Of a stretch of 46,268 nucleotides of DNA, positions 33,817 to 42,452 are shown in pieces. The DNA is taken from the NCBI GenBank assembly GCA_948469815.1, contig CAOKMR010000011.1, positions 1-46,268 of the forward strand, written 5' to 3'. Source of the DNA: an uncultured Clostridiaceae bacterium. Lineage in GTDB: Bacteria; Bacillota; Clostridia; TANB77; CAG-508. The position numbers and the translations under genes were made by a program. Each line of letters opens with the position of its first letter. Position 1 is the stretch's first letter. A model generated the notes under the pieces. That model searched no databases, had not been told where the DNA came from, and saw only the letters and a program-made list of their open reading frames with translations.

Positions 33817-34851
33817 TTATTTATTCCTCTCATTTTTCTCTACTACTATAAACACAATTTTTTTAACAAATGTTGCATTTTTTGGAAAAAAGTTTGGTTT
33901 TTTATAATGAAAAATAAGAACATATTGAAATATGCTCCTATAACTTACCTTATTTGCTCCATCCAAATTCAATTCTTTTAACTTCTCAATAACTATACTA
34001 TTTCCATCACTTTTAATCCAAATTGTTCCATGATTTTTTGTTACAAATATATTCTTAGCTTCTACTTTCGCCTCTTTTAATCTTTCTATAACACTTGGAT
34101 CTGGATGATTATAATTTTCATTGTTTCCTGCAGATATAATTGCGTAAGTTGGCTTTACTAAACTTAAAAATTCCCTTGAAGTCGATTCTTTTGCTCCATG
34201 ATGTGCAACTTTTAATACATCTACTTTTTCTAAACCTTCTATTTTACTATCCAAATTGTCTGTTAAATCTCCTGTAAACAAATATTTTGTAGTTCCATAC
34301 TCAAGTTGAATAACTATTGATGTATCATTAAATTTATTTTTGTTACTTGGATTAGAATTGTCAACATTTCCATTTTGCATTTCCTAAGATATACTGTTTA
34401 TCTTTTGGCCTTTCTATTTGTTGTTGATTAATATTATTTTCTCTTATATATTCTTCTAATTGCGTATAGAATTGTTTTCCTCCATATGTACTATATGGCA
34501 TGTATAATGTTTTTACCCTTATATTTGTTAAAACTTCTTGCATTCCACCAATATGATCTTCATCTATATGAGTTCCTATTAAATAATCTAATTCATCTAT
34601 ACCTTGCCTTTTCAAAAACTTTGAAATATATTTTCCATCTGAACTATTTCCACAATCTATCAACATATTTGTATTATTATTAATATACTTCCTGCTTGTC
34701 CTACATTAAAGACCAAGATGTTTAACTCTGAATTCTCTATTCCTATATTTTCGTATTCTTCATTAATATTTATTTCTATAAATACTAAAAATATTAACAT
34801 TAATATAATTAACAATACTGCTAAAATTGTTTTTAGATTCTTTTTATTTAT
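33817..34851 (-). pseudogene. ComEC-like MBL-fold hydrolase with a membrane anchor, frameshifted
   Basis: After AGGAGGAAAC the expected start is ATA (34849-34851), likely a mutated ATG. It opens NKKNLKTILAVLLIILMLIF, a membrane anchor, then NILVFNVGQAGSIL. A shift near 34690 leads to MLIDCGNSSDGKYI with GTHIDEDHIGG, and a second shift near 34370 leads to SIVIQLEYGTTKYLFTGDLT, KVAHHGAKES and SAGNNENYNHPDP. These are the motifs of the secreted ComEC-type metallo-hydrolases (about 330 residues). At least three lesions make it inactive. Confidence 0.8.
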
Positions 34852-34931
34852 GTTTCCTCCTATACTTTTTCTTCTTTAAAAATCTTTCCCCATATTTATG
34901 TAGTTTCGTCTAATGTCTTTTAAGCTAATAG

Positions 34932-34957
34932 CTCACACTTGTCAAGTTAGTGTGAGT
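34932..34957 (-). terminator. terminator of the DUF1016 gene
   Basis: CTCACACT and AGTGTGAG pair across a 10-base loop, followed on the minus strand by a short mixed tail. It lies 22 bases after the stop codon. Confidence 0.65.
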
Positions 34958-34979
34958 TTGTAGTTTAATTTAGCATTTC

Positions 34980-35987
34980 CTATTCCTCTAAAATTCCATC
35001 AACTAGTTTTTTTAGTTCGTCTCTATTAGGTAAATATAATTCATATTTTGATACAAATAAATTACTATCCATTCCATAAGTAGCATATTCTACCAATAAT
35101 TCATCTTTATTTCTTGTTAATATTATTCCAATAGGTGGATTATCGTCTGGCATATTTTCTTCTTTAGCAAAATACCCCATGTACATATTCATTTGTCCAA
35201 CATCTTCATGTTGAACAGAATTTATTTTCAAATCTATTAGTACAAAGCATTTTAAAATTCTATGATAAAAAACCAAATCACAATGGTAATGCCTATTATT
35301 CACAAGCAGTGGATATTGTCTTCCGACAAAAGTAAATCCTTTTCCCAATTCCATCAAAAACTTCTGCAAATTATCAATGATTTTTTCTTCTAATTCGCCT
35401 TCTTGATAAGCTTCTTTTTCTGGAAAATTTAAAAACTCTAATGTATATGTATCTTTTATTATATCCTCAGGTTTTTGTATTTGTATTCCTTCTTTAGACA
35501 AGTCTAATATTCCTTGTTTATCCTTGCTTACTGCTAGCCTTAAGAACAATGAACTATTCATTTGTCTTTTTAATGTTTCTATATTCCAATTTTCATTCTC
35601 TATTTGTTTTTGATAAAAACTTCTCTCAAGTTCATCGTCTAGTTTTATTAATTCACAGAAATGCGACCAACTTAATTTGTCAGATATGTTCTGACAAATT
35701 GGATAATACTTGTAAAATTTTCTCATATTGTTTAAATTTGGTCTACTATATCCTCTTCCTAATCTTAATTTTAAATCTCTTGATAAATTTGTTAACAATG
35801 CTTCTCCATATTTTGCTTTAAAACTACCACCTTGTTCAAATTCAACAATATATTTGCCTATATTCCAGTATGCTTGTACTATCGTTGTATTTACAGATTT
35901 TGCTATTCTATATTTTGATTCATTAATAATTTGTTCTATATTTTTTAATAAATTCATGTATTCTGAATTTTCTACTAAATCATTCAT
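34980..35987 (-). CDS. PDDEXK nuclease domain protein of the YhcG/DUF1016 family
   Basis: 335 residues. DUF1016_N (about 10-165) has QAYWNIGKYIVEFEQGG and GRGYSRPNLNNMRKFY. The C-terminal nuclease domain (about 185-330) has the PD-(D/E)xK pattern: Glu near 200, CDLVFYHR with Asp237, and IDLK with Asp252 and Lys254. The family is common near restriction or mobile loci, and the exact role is not established. ATG after AAGGAGGG. A 14-bp inverted repeat touches the ribosome site (36001-36035), and its core recurs inside the gene at codons for ICQNISDKL (35674-35700). Intact. Confidence 0.85.
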   Translation of the reverse strand: MNDLVENSEYMNLLKNIEQIINESKYRIAKSVNTTIVQAYWNIGKYIVEFEQGGSFKAKYGEALLTNLSRDLKLRLGRGYSRPNLNNMRKFYKYYPICQNISDKLSWSHFCELIKLDDELERSFYQKQIENENWNIETLKRQMNSSLFLRLAVSKDKQGILDLSKEGIQIQKPEDIIKDTYTLEFLNFPEKEAYQEGELEEKIIDNLQKFLMELGKGFTFVGRQYPLLVNNRHYHCDLVFYHRILKCFVLIDLKINSVQHEDVGQMNMYMGYFAKEENMPDDNPPIGIILTRNKDELLVEYATYGMDSNLFVSKYELYLPNRDELKKLVDGILEE

Positions 35988-36000
35988 TTAACACCCTCCT

Positions 36001-36035
36001 TTTGAATTTGTCAGATGGATTCTGACAAATTCAAA
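36001..36035 (-). promoter_or_regulatory. 14-bp inverted repeat in the DUF1016 leader
   Basis: TTTGAATTTGTCAG and CTGACAAATTCAAA form perfect arms around ATGGATT. It partly overlaps the AAGGAG site of the gene, so folding or protein binding could block translation or transcription. Confidence 0.6.
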
Positions 36036-36055
36036 ATTTATTAATTAAATTTTTA

Positions 36056-36124
36056 TTAAAAATATTTTTCTTTAATATCACTATTTGAAAATTCTTGTGC
36101 TTGTTCCAATTTTACTAACTTCAT
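36056..36124 (-). pseudogene. 22-codon start of a cupin-like gene
   Basis: ATG after AGGAGG and nine bases, then MKLVKLEQAQEFSNSDI and a stop. The opening resembles small cupin proteins that begin 'MxIIxLxxAxxFxNSD'. The rest is missing; the DUF1016 gene and its inverted repeat follow, so the gene was probably cut by insertion or deletion. Confidence 0.4.
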
Positions 36125-36183
36125 AATTATATTCCTCCTATATTCTTCATATTTTTTTAATATTGACTCTTCCTTACATTTAA

Positions 36184-36525
36184 TTATAATAAGTCATCTT
36201 CTTCTATTAATGGAATTATATCTATTGCTGGTTCTTCATAAGGATGAACTTCTCTTAATCTCTTTAATACTTTTTTCACTATATTAATATCACATCTTGC
36301 TTCTAATTTTTCTTCTTCTACAAATTCTAATTTATTATTTTCTCCAATGTATGGGTTGGCATCATCAGAAGGTTTAAAAGTTCCTATACATTTTGTAGAT
36401 ATAGTACAATATGTATAATTTCCTATAATTCCTGCACCTTCATCACATATAGCATTTCTTATTTCTTTGATATTCTCGACTGGTGCAGTTACAATAATTT
36501 TTACTTTTTTAACATCAAATTTCAT
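36184..36525 (-). CDS. NIF3-like/CutA-fold domain protein (YqfO insert type)
   Basis: 113 residues with the pattern of the 'NGG1p-interacting factor 3' short proteins. There are VKIIVTAPVENIKEIRNAIC, GAGIIGNYTYCTIST, and GTFKPSDDANPYIG, and the C-terminal EVHPYEEPAIDIIPL. In longer YqfO/Nif3 proteins this piece is an inserted ferredoxin-like domain; as a stand-alone it is common in Firmicutes and of unknown function. ATG after AAGGAG. It follows the HAD phosphatase gene by 32 bases. Confidence 0.8.
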   Translation of the reverse strand: MKFDVKKVKIIVTAPVENIKEIRNAICDEGAGIIGNYTYCTISTKCIGTFKPSDDANPYIGENNKLEFVEEEKLEARCDINIVKKVLKRLREVHPYEEPAIDIIPLIEEDDLL

Positions 36526-36557
36526 TTTTTCTCCTTATAATCAATATTAATCACAAT

Positions 36558-37304
36558 TTAACACATATTTACAATAACATCCTCTATCTCTTGAAAACTA
36601 GAATTGTCTGTTAGTACAATATCAAAGGTTGATTTATATAATTCTAAGTTTTCTTCTATCTTTTTATCTAAAAATCCTACTGTTATAGTTTTGTTTAATT
36701 TATCTTTAGATACCATATTTACATCATCTACTATATCTCCAAATAGCAATGCATAATCTTTTGTTTTAATTATATCGTCTAGTTCTTTTGAAAATGTAAT
36801 CTGATTTTTATTGTGTGGTGTAACTTGGTAAATATCATTTTTCCCTTTTCCCTCTATATCACAATAATTAGAGTATATAAAAATATTACTATAATGGCAA
36901 TTATTAAATTCTAGATATTCTTTAATTACATTTCTTAAACTACAAGATATTATAATTACTGGTATATTCATATCATGCATTTTTGTTAAAAATTTTTTTG
37001 CTCCATCTCGAAGTTCTAAATCTGTCTTTTTTACCGCTTCTTTTATAAGTTGATTATCTAAATTTTTTTCATGCAATAAATCCATATATGCTTTAAATCT
37101 ACATTCCCATGTTTCATTATGTTTATCATGTATTTCATCATACCTTCTGGTAAAGTCATCTCCTAATAAATTTGAATAATACAGTACTCGCCAACCACTT
37201 ATACTATTTCCTTTTGTTAAAGTTCTATCAAAATCAATTAAAACGTAAAAATTTCCTTTTGTTAGTCTTATATTATCTACTTTTTTTGAATTTATATATT
37301 TCAT
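36558..37304 (-). CDS. HAD-family phosphatase, pyrimidine 5'-nucleotidase-like
   Basis: 248 residues. Motif I is FDRTLTKGNS with both Asp and Arg-Thr (about 24-33), motif II IISCSLRNVI, motif III Lys in TPHNKNQ, and motif IV GDIVDDVNM. The DFDRTLT opening and long cap resemble the UMPH-1/NT5C3 nucleotidases, but SerB-like phosphatases are also possible. The ribosome site GGAG lies inside the end of the GNAT gene just upstream (2-base gap), showing coupled translation. Confidence 0.72.
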   Translation of the reverse strand: MKYINSKKVDNIRLTKGNFYVLIDFDRTLTKGNSISGWRVLYYSNLLGDDFTRRYDEIHDKHNETWECRFKAYMDLLHEKNLDNQLIKEAVKKTDLELRDGAKKFLTKMHDMNIPVIIISCSLRNVIKEYLEFNNCHYSNIFIYSNYCDIEGKGKNDIYQVTPHNKNQITFSKELDDIIKTKDYALLFGDIVDDVNMVSKDKLNKTITVGFLDKKIEENLELYKSTFDIVLTDNSSFQEIEDVIVNMC

Positions 37305-37306
37305 TT

Positions 37307-37852
37307 TTACTTACTCCATTCTTCTTTTAATAATCCTACAATATACTCATCTTTATATGTATTATCTGCAATACAAAGATACGCCTTTCGTTTTAATCCC
37401 TCTATTTTTCCTCCGAATCTAGTTTGCATTTTAAATGAAGGAATATTACCATCAAAAAATCCTGTTTCAAGCCTTCTTAAGTCTAATTCTTCAAACGCAA
37501 ATTCTATTCTTCTTCTCCACGCTTCACTTCCATATCCTTTTCCATGATAACTTGCATTTGTCCAAATGCCTCCTCCTGCAGTTCCTTGTATTTTATTTAT
37601 TCTTTCTAGGCTTGTACCACCTATGACTTTATGGTTTTCTTTTAACTCAATAGCAAATTTATAATTTTCTTTATCTTCTATACAAGAATTAATCCAATTT
37701 TCTGCATCTTTTTTTGTATATGGATATGGTACAAATCCAAGCCATTTTGATACCTCTATATTGTTTAATCCTTCTACTAAATCATCTATATCTTCTAAGT
37801 TCCATTCTCTTAAAAATAATCTCTTAGTTTCTAATATTATTTTACTTCTCAA
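37307..37852 (-). CDS. GNAT acetyltransferase, RimJ/RimL-like
   Basis: 181 residues starting at TTG (37852), eight bases after GGAGG, with the previous gene's stop inside that gap. It opens LETKRLFLREWNLEDIDDLV as RimL-type enzymes do. HKVIGGTSLERI and GGIWTNASYHGKGYGSEAWR with the GKGYGS acetyl-CoA loop follow, and LRRLETGFFDGN. It probably acetylates a protein N-terminus or a small amine. Middle of the four-gene operon. Confidence 0.85.
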   Translation of the reverse strand: MRSKIILETKRLFLREWNLEDIDDLVEGLNNIEVSKWLGFVPYPYTKKDAENWINSCIEDKENYKFAIELKENHKVIGGTSLERINKIQGTAGGGIWTNASYHGKGYGSEAWRRRIEFAFEELDLRRLETGFFDGNIPSFKMQTRFGGKIEGLKRKAYLCIADNTYKDEYIVGLLKEEWSK

Positions 37853-38665
37853 TTACTTTTCCTCCAATTCTTTTTTCACATAATAATATACATTACATAC
37901 ATCTTTAAATCCAATTTTTCTATATAAATCAGCTGGATAAAAACCATCTTCTGTTTGCAAGAAAGCTACTTTCTTATTTTTTTGTTTACAAATTTTTAAT
38001 TGTTGCTTTATAGCTTCTGTACCAATTCCTTTACCTCTATATTCTTTCATTATTGCTATTCCATAAATTCCAAATATTTCATCATTAAATACACTTACAG
38101 TACATCCAACTATTTCATTATTAACTTTAATAAAGTAAAATTCTCTAGTATATATTGTTTCAAACTTATTATCATAATTTTCATATAATTTTAAATATCC
38201 ACTATCAAAATCTCCATAAGGATCTAATTCATCTCCCGTACAAAATGATTTATAAGTTATTTCAGATAATTTTTTCATATCATTAGTCTTTTCTAATTCA
38301 ACATCTAAAGTACATTTTGAGTTTATTTTATCTACATTTTCAAAATCTTCGTATATCTGCCATACCTCGTTACTAACTTCATCATATTTGTTTTTATCAA
38401 AAATCGCATTTCTAGCTTTATAGATATTAGACAATGGTGTAACTATGTAACATGGTATTCTATTTACTTTTTGCATTTCTTTTTCTATTTCATCAAAATT
38501 TGCATTACTATTTATGTCTATTGCATAATTACAATCATAGTCTTTAACATAGTTACTGTATGTCATTGTATATGTAGCATCTTTTATAATTCTATCTATA
38601 TATAATCCCTCATTTGCATAAATATAAAATTTATTTAGCATTTCTAACAATTCTATTTCTTTCAA
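37853..38665 (-). CDS. GNAT acetyltransferase with an N-terminal extra domain
   Basis: 270 residues, TTG start (38665) after AGGAG. Residues 1-125 hold a degenerate acetyltransferase-like or unknown domain. Residues 130-265 form a GNAT fold with NEIVGCTVSVFNDEIFGIYG and MKEYRGKGIGTEAIKQQL (acetyl-CoA loop RGKGIG), ending DLYRKIGFKDV. The order resembles twin-GNAT proteins in which only the second half binds acetyl-CoA. First gene of its operon. Confidence 0.8.
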   Translation of the reverse strand: MKEIELLEMLNKFYIYANEGLYIDRIIKDATYTMTYSNYVKDYDCNYAIDINSNANFDEIEKEMQKVNRIPCYIVTPLSNIYKARNAIFDKNKYDEVSNEVWQIYEDFENVDKINSKCTLDVELEKTNDMKKLSEITYKSFCTGDELDPYGDFDSGYLKLYENYDNKFETIYTREFYFIKVNNEIVGCTVSVFNDEIFGIYGIAIMKEYRGKGIGTEAIKQQLKICKQKNKKVAFLQTEDGFYPADLYRKIGFKDVCNVYYYVKKELEEK

Positions 38666-38803
38666 TTATTTTACTCCTATATATATTCCTTTATTCTATT
38701 TATGCCATAATCTTATCATATGTTTACACCTTTTACAATAACATACAAAAATAAAATGCATATGAATAGACTATTGTTTCATAATATATTCATATGCTTT
38801 TAT

Positions 38804-39127
38804 TTAACTTAAACATTCTAATATTAACTTTATCATATCTTTTGCACCTGTTTTATAATATTGTTTGTAATATAATCCATGTTCGTTATTATATACATCT
38901 TCATATTGATTTAATAATTCTATTATCATAAACCTTTTTTCTTCGTCCTTTATAGCATTTTTTAATTCTATTTCAAATTCTTCATATTTTTTCTTTCTCT
39001 CTGTTTGTGTTTGTTTTAATTCTTCAATAAATTCTGATGTTATAACTTCTTCTTCATTTTCTCTATGTTCATAAAGTGCATTTAACATATCATTATTACA
39101 TGTTTCTAATATCTTATTTTTATCCAC
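38804..39127 (-). CDS. small Glu/Lys-rich protein of unknown function
   Basis: 107 residues. The start is GTG at 39127, seven bases after GAGGAGG; an ATG 20 codons upstream has no ribosome site. It is helical and charged with a coiled coil at about 35-75, and ends with HGLYYKQYYKTGAKDMIKLI. Similar short proteins are frequent in Clostridia, but I cannot give a family with confidence. Intact and monocistronic. Confidence 0.6.
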   Translation of the reverse strand: MDKNKILETCNNDMLNALYEHRENEEEVITSEFIEELKQTQTERKKKYEEFEIELKNAIKDEEKRFMIIELLNQYEDVYNNEHGLYYKQYYKTGAKDMIKLILECLS

Positions 39128-39243
39128 TATTTTTCCTCCTCTCTTATTAGTTTGTGTGATGTTAACTCTGTCCAAAACCTTTGTCAACTCATTTTAAAAT
39201 TATTCTTCAGAACTATTATTTCAATTTTCAATTTCGCCTCACA

Positions 39244-39345
39244 TATGGCTCAAAATTGTCTTAAAACAATTTTGCAGGATCAGGGCGACCTCCTCCTCGC
39301 CCACAAACTGCCTAAAAGCGTGGCTTTTAGCTGGGTGCTATAAAA
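39244..39345. other. cluster of three hairpins near a recombinase-end-like sequence
   Basis: AAAATTGT/ACAATTTT, GGGCGA/TCGCCC and CTAAAAG/CTTTTAG stems occur within 100 bases. The minus strand reads TTTTGAGCCATATGTGAGGC, which resembles the 3' ends of recombinase copies 2 and 4 (GAGCCAYGTGGARTG). GCTGGGTGCTATA on the plus strand resembles GCTCGGTGCTATA at the end of copy 2. It could be a former attachment site. Confidence 0.35.
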
Positions 39346-39665
39346 ATTTAGAGTGGTCATTTAGACGTCTTGGTATTTTCATAGTTTATTATCTATTTTT
39401 CTTACCTCACATTCTCACCACAATCGATTTTGTGCCATTTAATATTAAAAATAGATTAGTTATACCTATATTAAATTTAGGTGTAAAAAATAAAGCACAG
39501 ATTCTGTACTTTATTACTGTAAGGTGGATTGCCCACTTATTTTTTACCATTCAACCATTTACCATCTCAATTTTTATAGAAAGTAAATGATTTTTTTATT
39601 TAATTTTTCACTTTTTATTATCTTTCGAATTATTGATATTACTTGTTTTATCTTCTTTTCTACCT
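39346..39665. other. intergenic region without recognised genes
   Basis: AT-rich DNA. AAAGCACAG...CTGTACTTT at about 39493-39513 and AAGGTGG...CCCACTT at about 39520-39537 can form small hairpins, which may end transcription from the recombinase fragment. No ORF with a ribosome site is seen. Confidence 0.4.
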
Positions 39666-40001
39666 ATCAACGCAACGCACTCCACGTGGCTCACACGCTT
39701 TCTGCAGATAGTTTTCGCCAACCTCGTATGATGACTGTTGATTTTTTTCTTCTCCAACTGTCAAATTTTCTTTGACAATTGAATTTTTATTATCTTCACA
39801 CTTGATTTCGTTTCCAGATTTTAGAATAAAAGTTATGACTCTTGGATTTGCTTTTCCATTTTGTTCTTTTTCTCCTATTATAACGTTTTCAATCATCAGT
39901 TCAAAAACATCTTTATCAAATTCTGGCATGATTTCATTGTCTTTAAATAGAGTTTTAAACTTGTTTAATCCTTGATTTAAACTAATTGAATCTTCTAATA
40001 T
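39666..40001 (-). pseudogene. 3' fragment of a fourth large serine recombinase
   Basis: The frame LEDSISLNQGLNKFKTL, then MPEFDKDVFELMIENVIIGE and NPRVITFILKSGNEIKC, matches the last 110 residues of recombinase copy 2 almost residue for residue. Similarity begins abruptly at about 40001. Compared with copy 2 it has about a dozen extra residues (NSIVKENLTVGE) encoded by a palindrome-bearing insert at 39756-39783. It ends ACEPRGVRCVDR. Everything upstream was replaced by the ATPase gene. Confidence 0.85.
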
Positions 40002-41745
40002 AGGTATTATATATTTTGGTAGCAAATATATCTTCTTTTTCCATCAACCAATCTGCTAATTTCCTATAGCATAAAATTTTAATATTACTTCCTTCACACT
40101 TTATTTTATCTAATAAAAATCTTCTAAAACTTTCGTGATAAATTGTATATGAATTATCAGTAAATATACTTTTTAATACAGGTAAATATCTATTGATCTT
40201 ACTCTGTATTACCTCTTCCGAATAACCAGTAATTTGATTTAATTCTTGAACATTTAATGTCATGTATCCATTTATCAATAGAGATATTATGTCTTGATTA
40301 ATATCAACATTTGTTAATAGATAATTATAATAACTATTTATATTATCATTTATACTATCTAAAAATTCTAAATTACTATCATTTTTTATATTATTCAAAA
40401 TTGTTCTTATATATAGTGGATTTCCATTTGCTTTATCACATATCTTCTGATAAAGATTTTCATTTAAATTTAATCCTACTTTTTCTGATAACATTATTGT
40501 TTCATTTTTTGTAAATCTTGGCATCGCTATTTTCTTAAAACCACATTTTAAATATGTATCTATCTCTTCTATTGGCTGTGAAACTATAATAACATTACAA
40601 TTGTTTTTTGATATACTAATTATCTCATTTTTTACTTCAGTTATCTCTTTTGACAATTCACTTGAATGAATTGAAAATTCTCTATCTATGTGATCTAATC
40701 CATCAAAAATAAAGGTTATTTTTTCATTATTCTTCTCAAGAAAATCAAGTATTTCTTGAAGAGAACTACCATATAAATTAGACATTTTCTCGTATCCATA
40801 ATAATTTATAAGTTGCTTTTTTATGTTTGAAATCATAACATTTTTATTTACTCTATCTTGTATAGAAAGGTCTTGTATATTCCTAAAGAAAGTATACCTA
40901 ATATATTTTACATTATTGGGTTTAAAAATCTTATTTATCATATTTTGTACGAGCCATGACTTTCCTATACCAGGTTCTCCTACTATGCATATATTATTAT
41001 GTATATTTTCAAAAATATTTGAGTATAGTTCATCATTCATAATATTATATTCATTTTCAATTCTAAATGATTGAGGCAATTCTTTATATGTTACTATCAA
41101 GCCTATTATATTTATTACTTTCCTATTAGTAATTGTAGAATCTATTTCCTTACTTTTAAGTCTTAAATTTCTAAATTCAAAAGCTAACTTTTTTAGTGCA
41201 TCTTCAAATGTAATGTTTTCATTGGGATACAAGCCTATACCTAAATAATTAAGCTTACATTCTATTTCTTTTTCTAATTCACCTAATTTATCTGTTTCAA
41301 ATGAAGCATCAAAGTAATCTGGAATTACAATAATATTATCTGTATTATCATAAACAATTTTAGTATTGTCTATCTTAAAAACTTTAGAATTTTCAAAAAT
41401 TTCATTTTGAACATCCGGTATTAGAAAGTTTCCTAAATATTTTCTATTTGTTATAAAAACGGGAATTATATCATCACTTTGATTATATAAAGCCTTTGGC
41501 ACATTAAAAATTCCAGTATCACTTTCAAAATGTACTTTTTCTAAATTTTCATTAGTTTTATTATGCTTTACTTGCATTTTATATTTTTTATTTCCTATTT
41601 CAAGTATGATATCATCTAATTTATCTTTATCTTTTTCTTTGTAATCCAATATCATTTTAAATTCTTTTCTTGCAGTTAATAGAGTCAATGCTATATTTAT
41701 AGCCACAAGATCTTGATATTCATATCCATAATTAAAATTACTCAT
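39982..41745 (-). CDS. nuclease-STAND ATPase defence-like protein, C-terminally truncated
   Basis: 587 residues. Residues 1-65 have the Cap4/DUF4297-like nuclease pattern: GYEYQDLVAIN, then Asp44-Asp45 and MQVKH (57-61), the D...QxK of PD-(D/E)xK enzymes. The STAND NTPase follows with Walker A GEPGIGKS (256-263), Walker B FIFDGLDHID (345-354) and GNPL (441-444), then a winged helix (YHESFRRFLLDKI). Avs-type proteins usually go on for hundreds of residues of TPR-like sensor; here the frame ends at TYIRRFN, where recombinase DNA begins. So the sensor is lost. RBS GAGAGGA. It follows the 157-residue gene by 21 bases. Confidence 0.78.
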   Translation of the reverse strand: MSNFNYGYEYQDLVAINIALTLLTARKEFKMILDYKEKDKDKLDDIILEIGNKKYKMQVKHNKTNENLEKVHFESDTGIFNVPKALYNQSDDIIPVFITNRKYLGNFLIPDVQNEIFENSKVFKIDNTKIVYDNTDNIIVIPDYFDASFETDKLGELEKEIECKLNYLGIGLYPNENITFEDALKKLAFEFRNLRLKSKEIDSTITNRKVINIIGLIVTYKELPQSFRIENEYNIMNDELYSNIFENIHNNICIVGEPGIGKSWLVQNMINKIFKPNNVKYIRYTFFRNIQDLSIQDRVNKNVMISNIKKQLINYYGYEKMSNLYGSSLQEILDFLEKNNEKITFIFDGLDHIDREFSIHSSELSKEITEVKNEIISISKNNCNVIIVSQPIEEIDTYLKCGFKKIAMPRFTKNETIMLSEKVGLNLNENLYQKICDKANGNPLYIRTILNNIKNDSNLEFLDSINDNINSYYNYLLTNVDINQDIISLLINGYMTLNVQELNQITGYSEEVIQSKINRYLPVLKSIFTDNSYTIYHESFRRFLLDKIKCEGSNIKILCYRKLADWLMEKEDIFATKIYNTYIRRFN

Positions 41746-41766
41746 ATTCTATATCCTCTCTTTTAA

Positions 41767-42240
41767 TCAATTTAAATTATCTATTGCATCTCTAATATTA
41801 ATAAATTGAACTTGCTGATTAAACACAGATAAATCAATATACCTGTTCTTAAATTGTTTTTCTTTTATTAAATTATTTAACCATTTAATAATATTATTTT
41901 TTATAAAATCATTATTATCATCGTCTTCAACTCTAAAATGCCATCCCAGTAAATTCGTATCTTGTATAAATTGCTTCGTCTTAGATTTAAATTGAAATTT
42001 CTTATTTAGACTACTATACAAGTCAAACCATATATCATTTTTACTTATGCTAATAGTTATATAGCCTACTATTTGATTATACTTCCAAACATTCATTGGA
42101 AAATATACATCTTTTATAGATTCCATTATTTCCTTATTTACATTACTAAAATTATTTTGAAAATAATTTTTCCATCTATTATTAAATATATCTTCTTTCA
42201 TTGAATAAATTGGTACTTCAAAAATTCTCACTTGTTTCAT
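41767..42240 (-). CDS. unknown protein encoded upstream of the STAND ATPase
   Basis: 157 residues, first gene of the ATPase operon. It opens MKQVRIFEVPIYSM and contains NRWKNYFQNNF, VWKYNQIVGYITISISKNDI, several Trp and a Lys/Asn-rich C-terminus. No nucleotide-binding or catalytic motif is visible, and there is no membrane segment or signal. It ends in TGA, 21 bases before the ATPase start. I do not know its family. Its fixed place beside a nuclease-ATPase gene makes an accessory or immunity role plausible, but only by context. Confidence 0.6.
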   Translation of the reverse strand: MKQVRIFEVPIYSMKEDIFNNRWKNYFQNNFSNVNKEIMESIKDVYFPMNVWKYNQIVGYITISISKNDIWFDLYSSLNKKFQFKSKTKQFIQDTNLLGWHFRVEDDDNNDFIKNNIIKWLNNLIKEKQFKNRYIDLSVFNQQVQFINIRDAIDNLN

Positions 42241-42366
42241 ATTACATCTTTAATCCTATCTTCACATTCTTGTCTCATAAATATCCTCATATCTGCTAAG
42301 ATAATAACACAAAATCCAATAATTTACAATTGTCCCACTAATTTTCTATAATACGCCAATATTGCA

Positions 42367-42424
42367 GAACAAATGTACTGTTTTTTGTTAAAACTATTGA
42401 TTTTTTGTATATTTTTGTTATAAT
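42367..42424 (+). promoter_or_regulatory. promoter of the PemK-type gene
   Basis: -35 TTGATT (42397-42402) and -10 TATAAT (42419-42424) with a 16-base spacer. GAACAAATGTAC at 42367-42378, upstream, resembles a LexA box in 10 of 12 positions, a weaker match than those at 24279 and 28213. Confidence 0.55.
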
Positions 42425-42452
42425 AAATCTTACAAGAAAGGATGTTTGATAT

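Noticed and set aside
39244..39345. Riboswitch or catalytic RNA in the three-hairpin cluster
   Set aside because: I could not match a known consensus, and the resemblance to recombinase 3' ends gives a simpler explanation.
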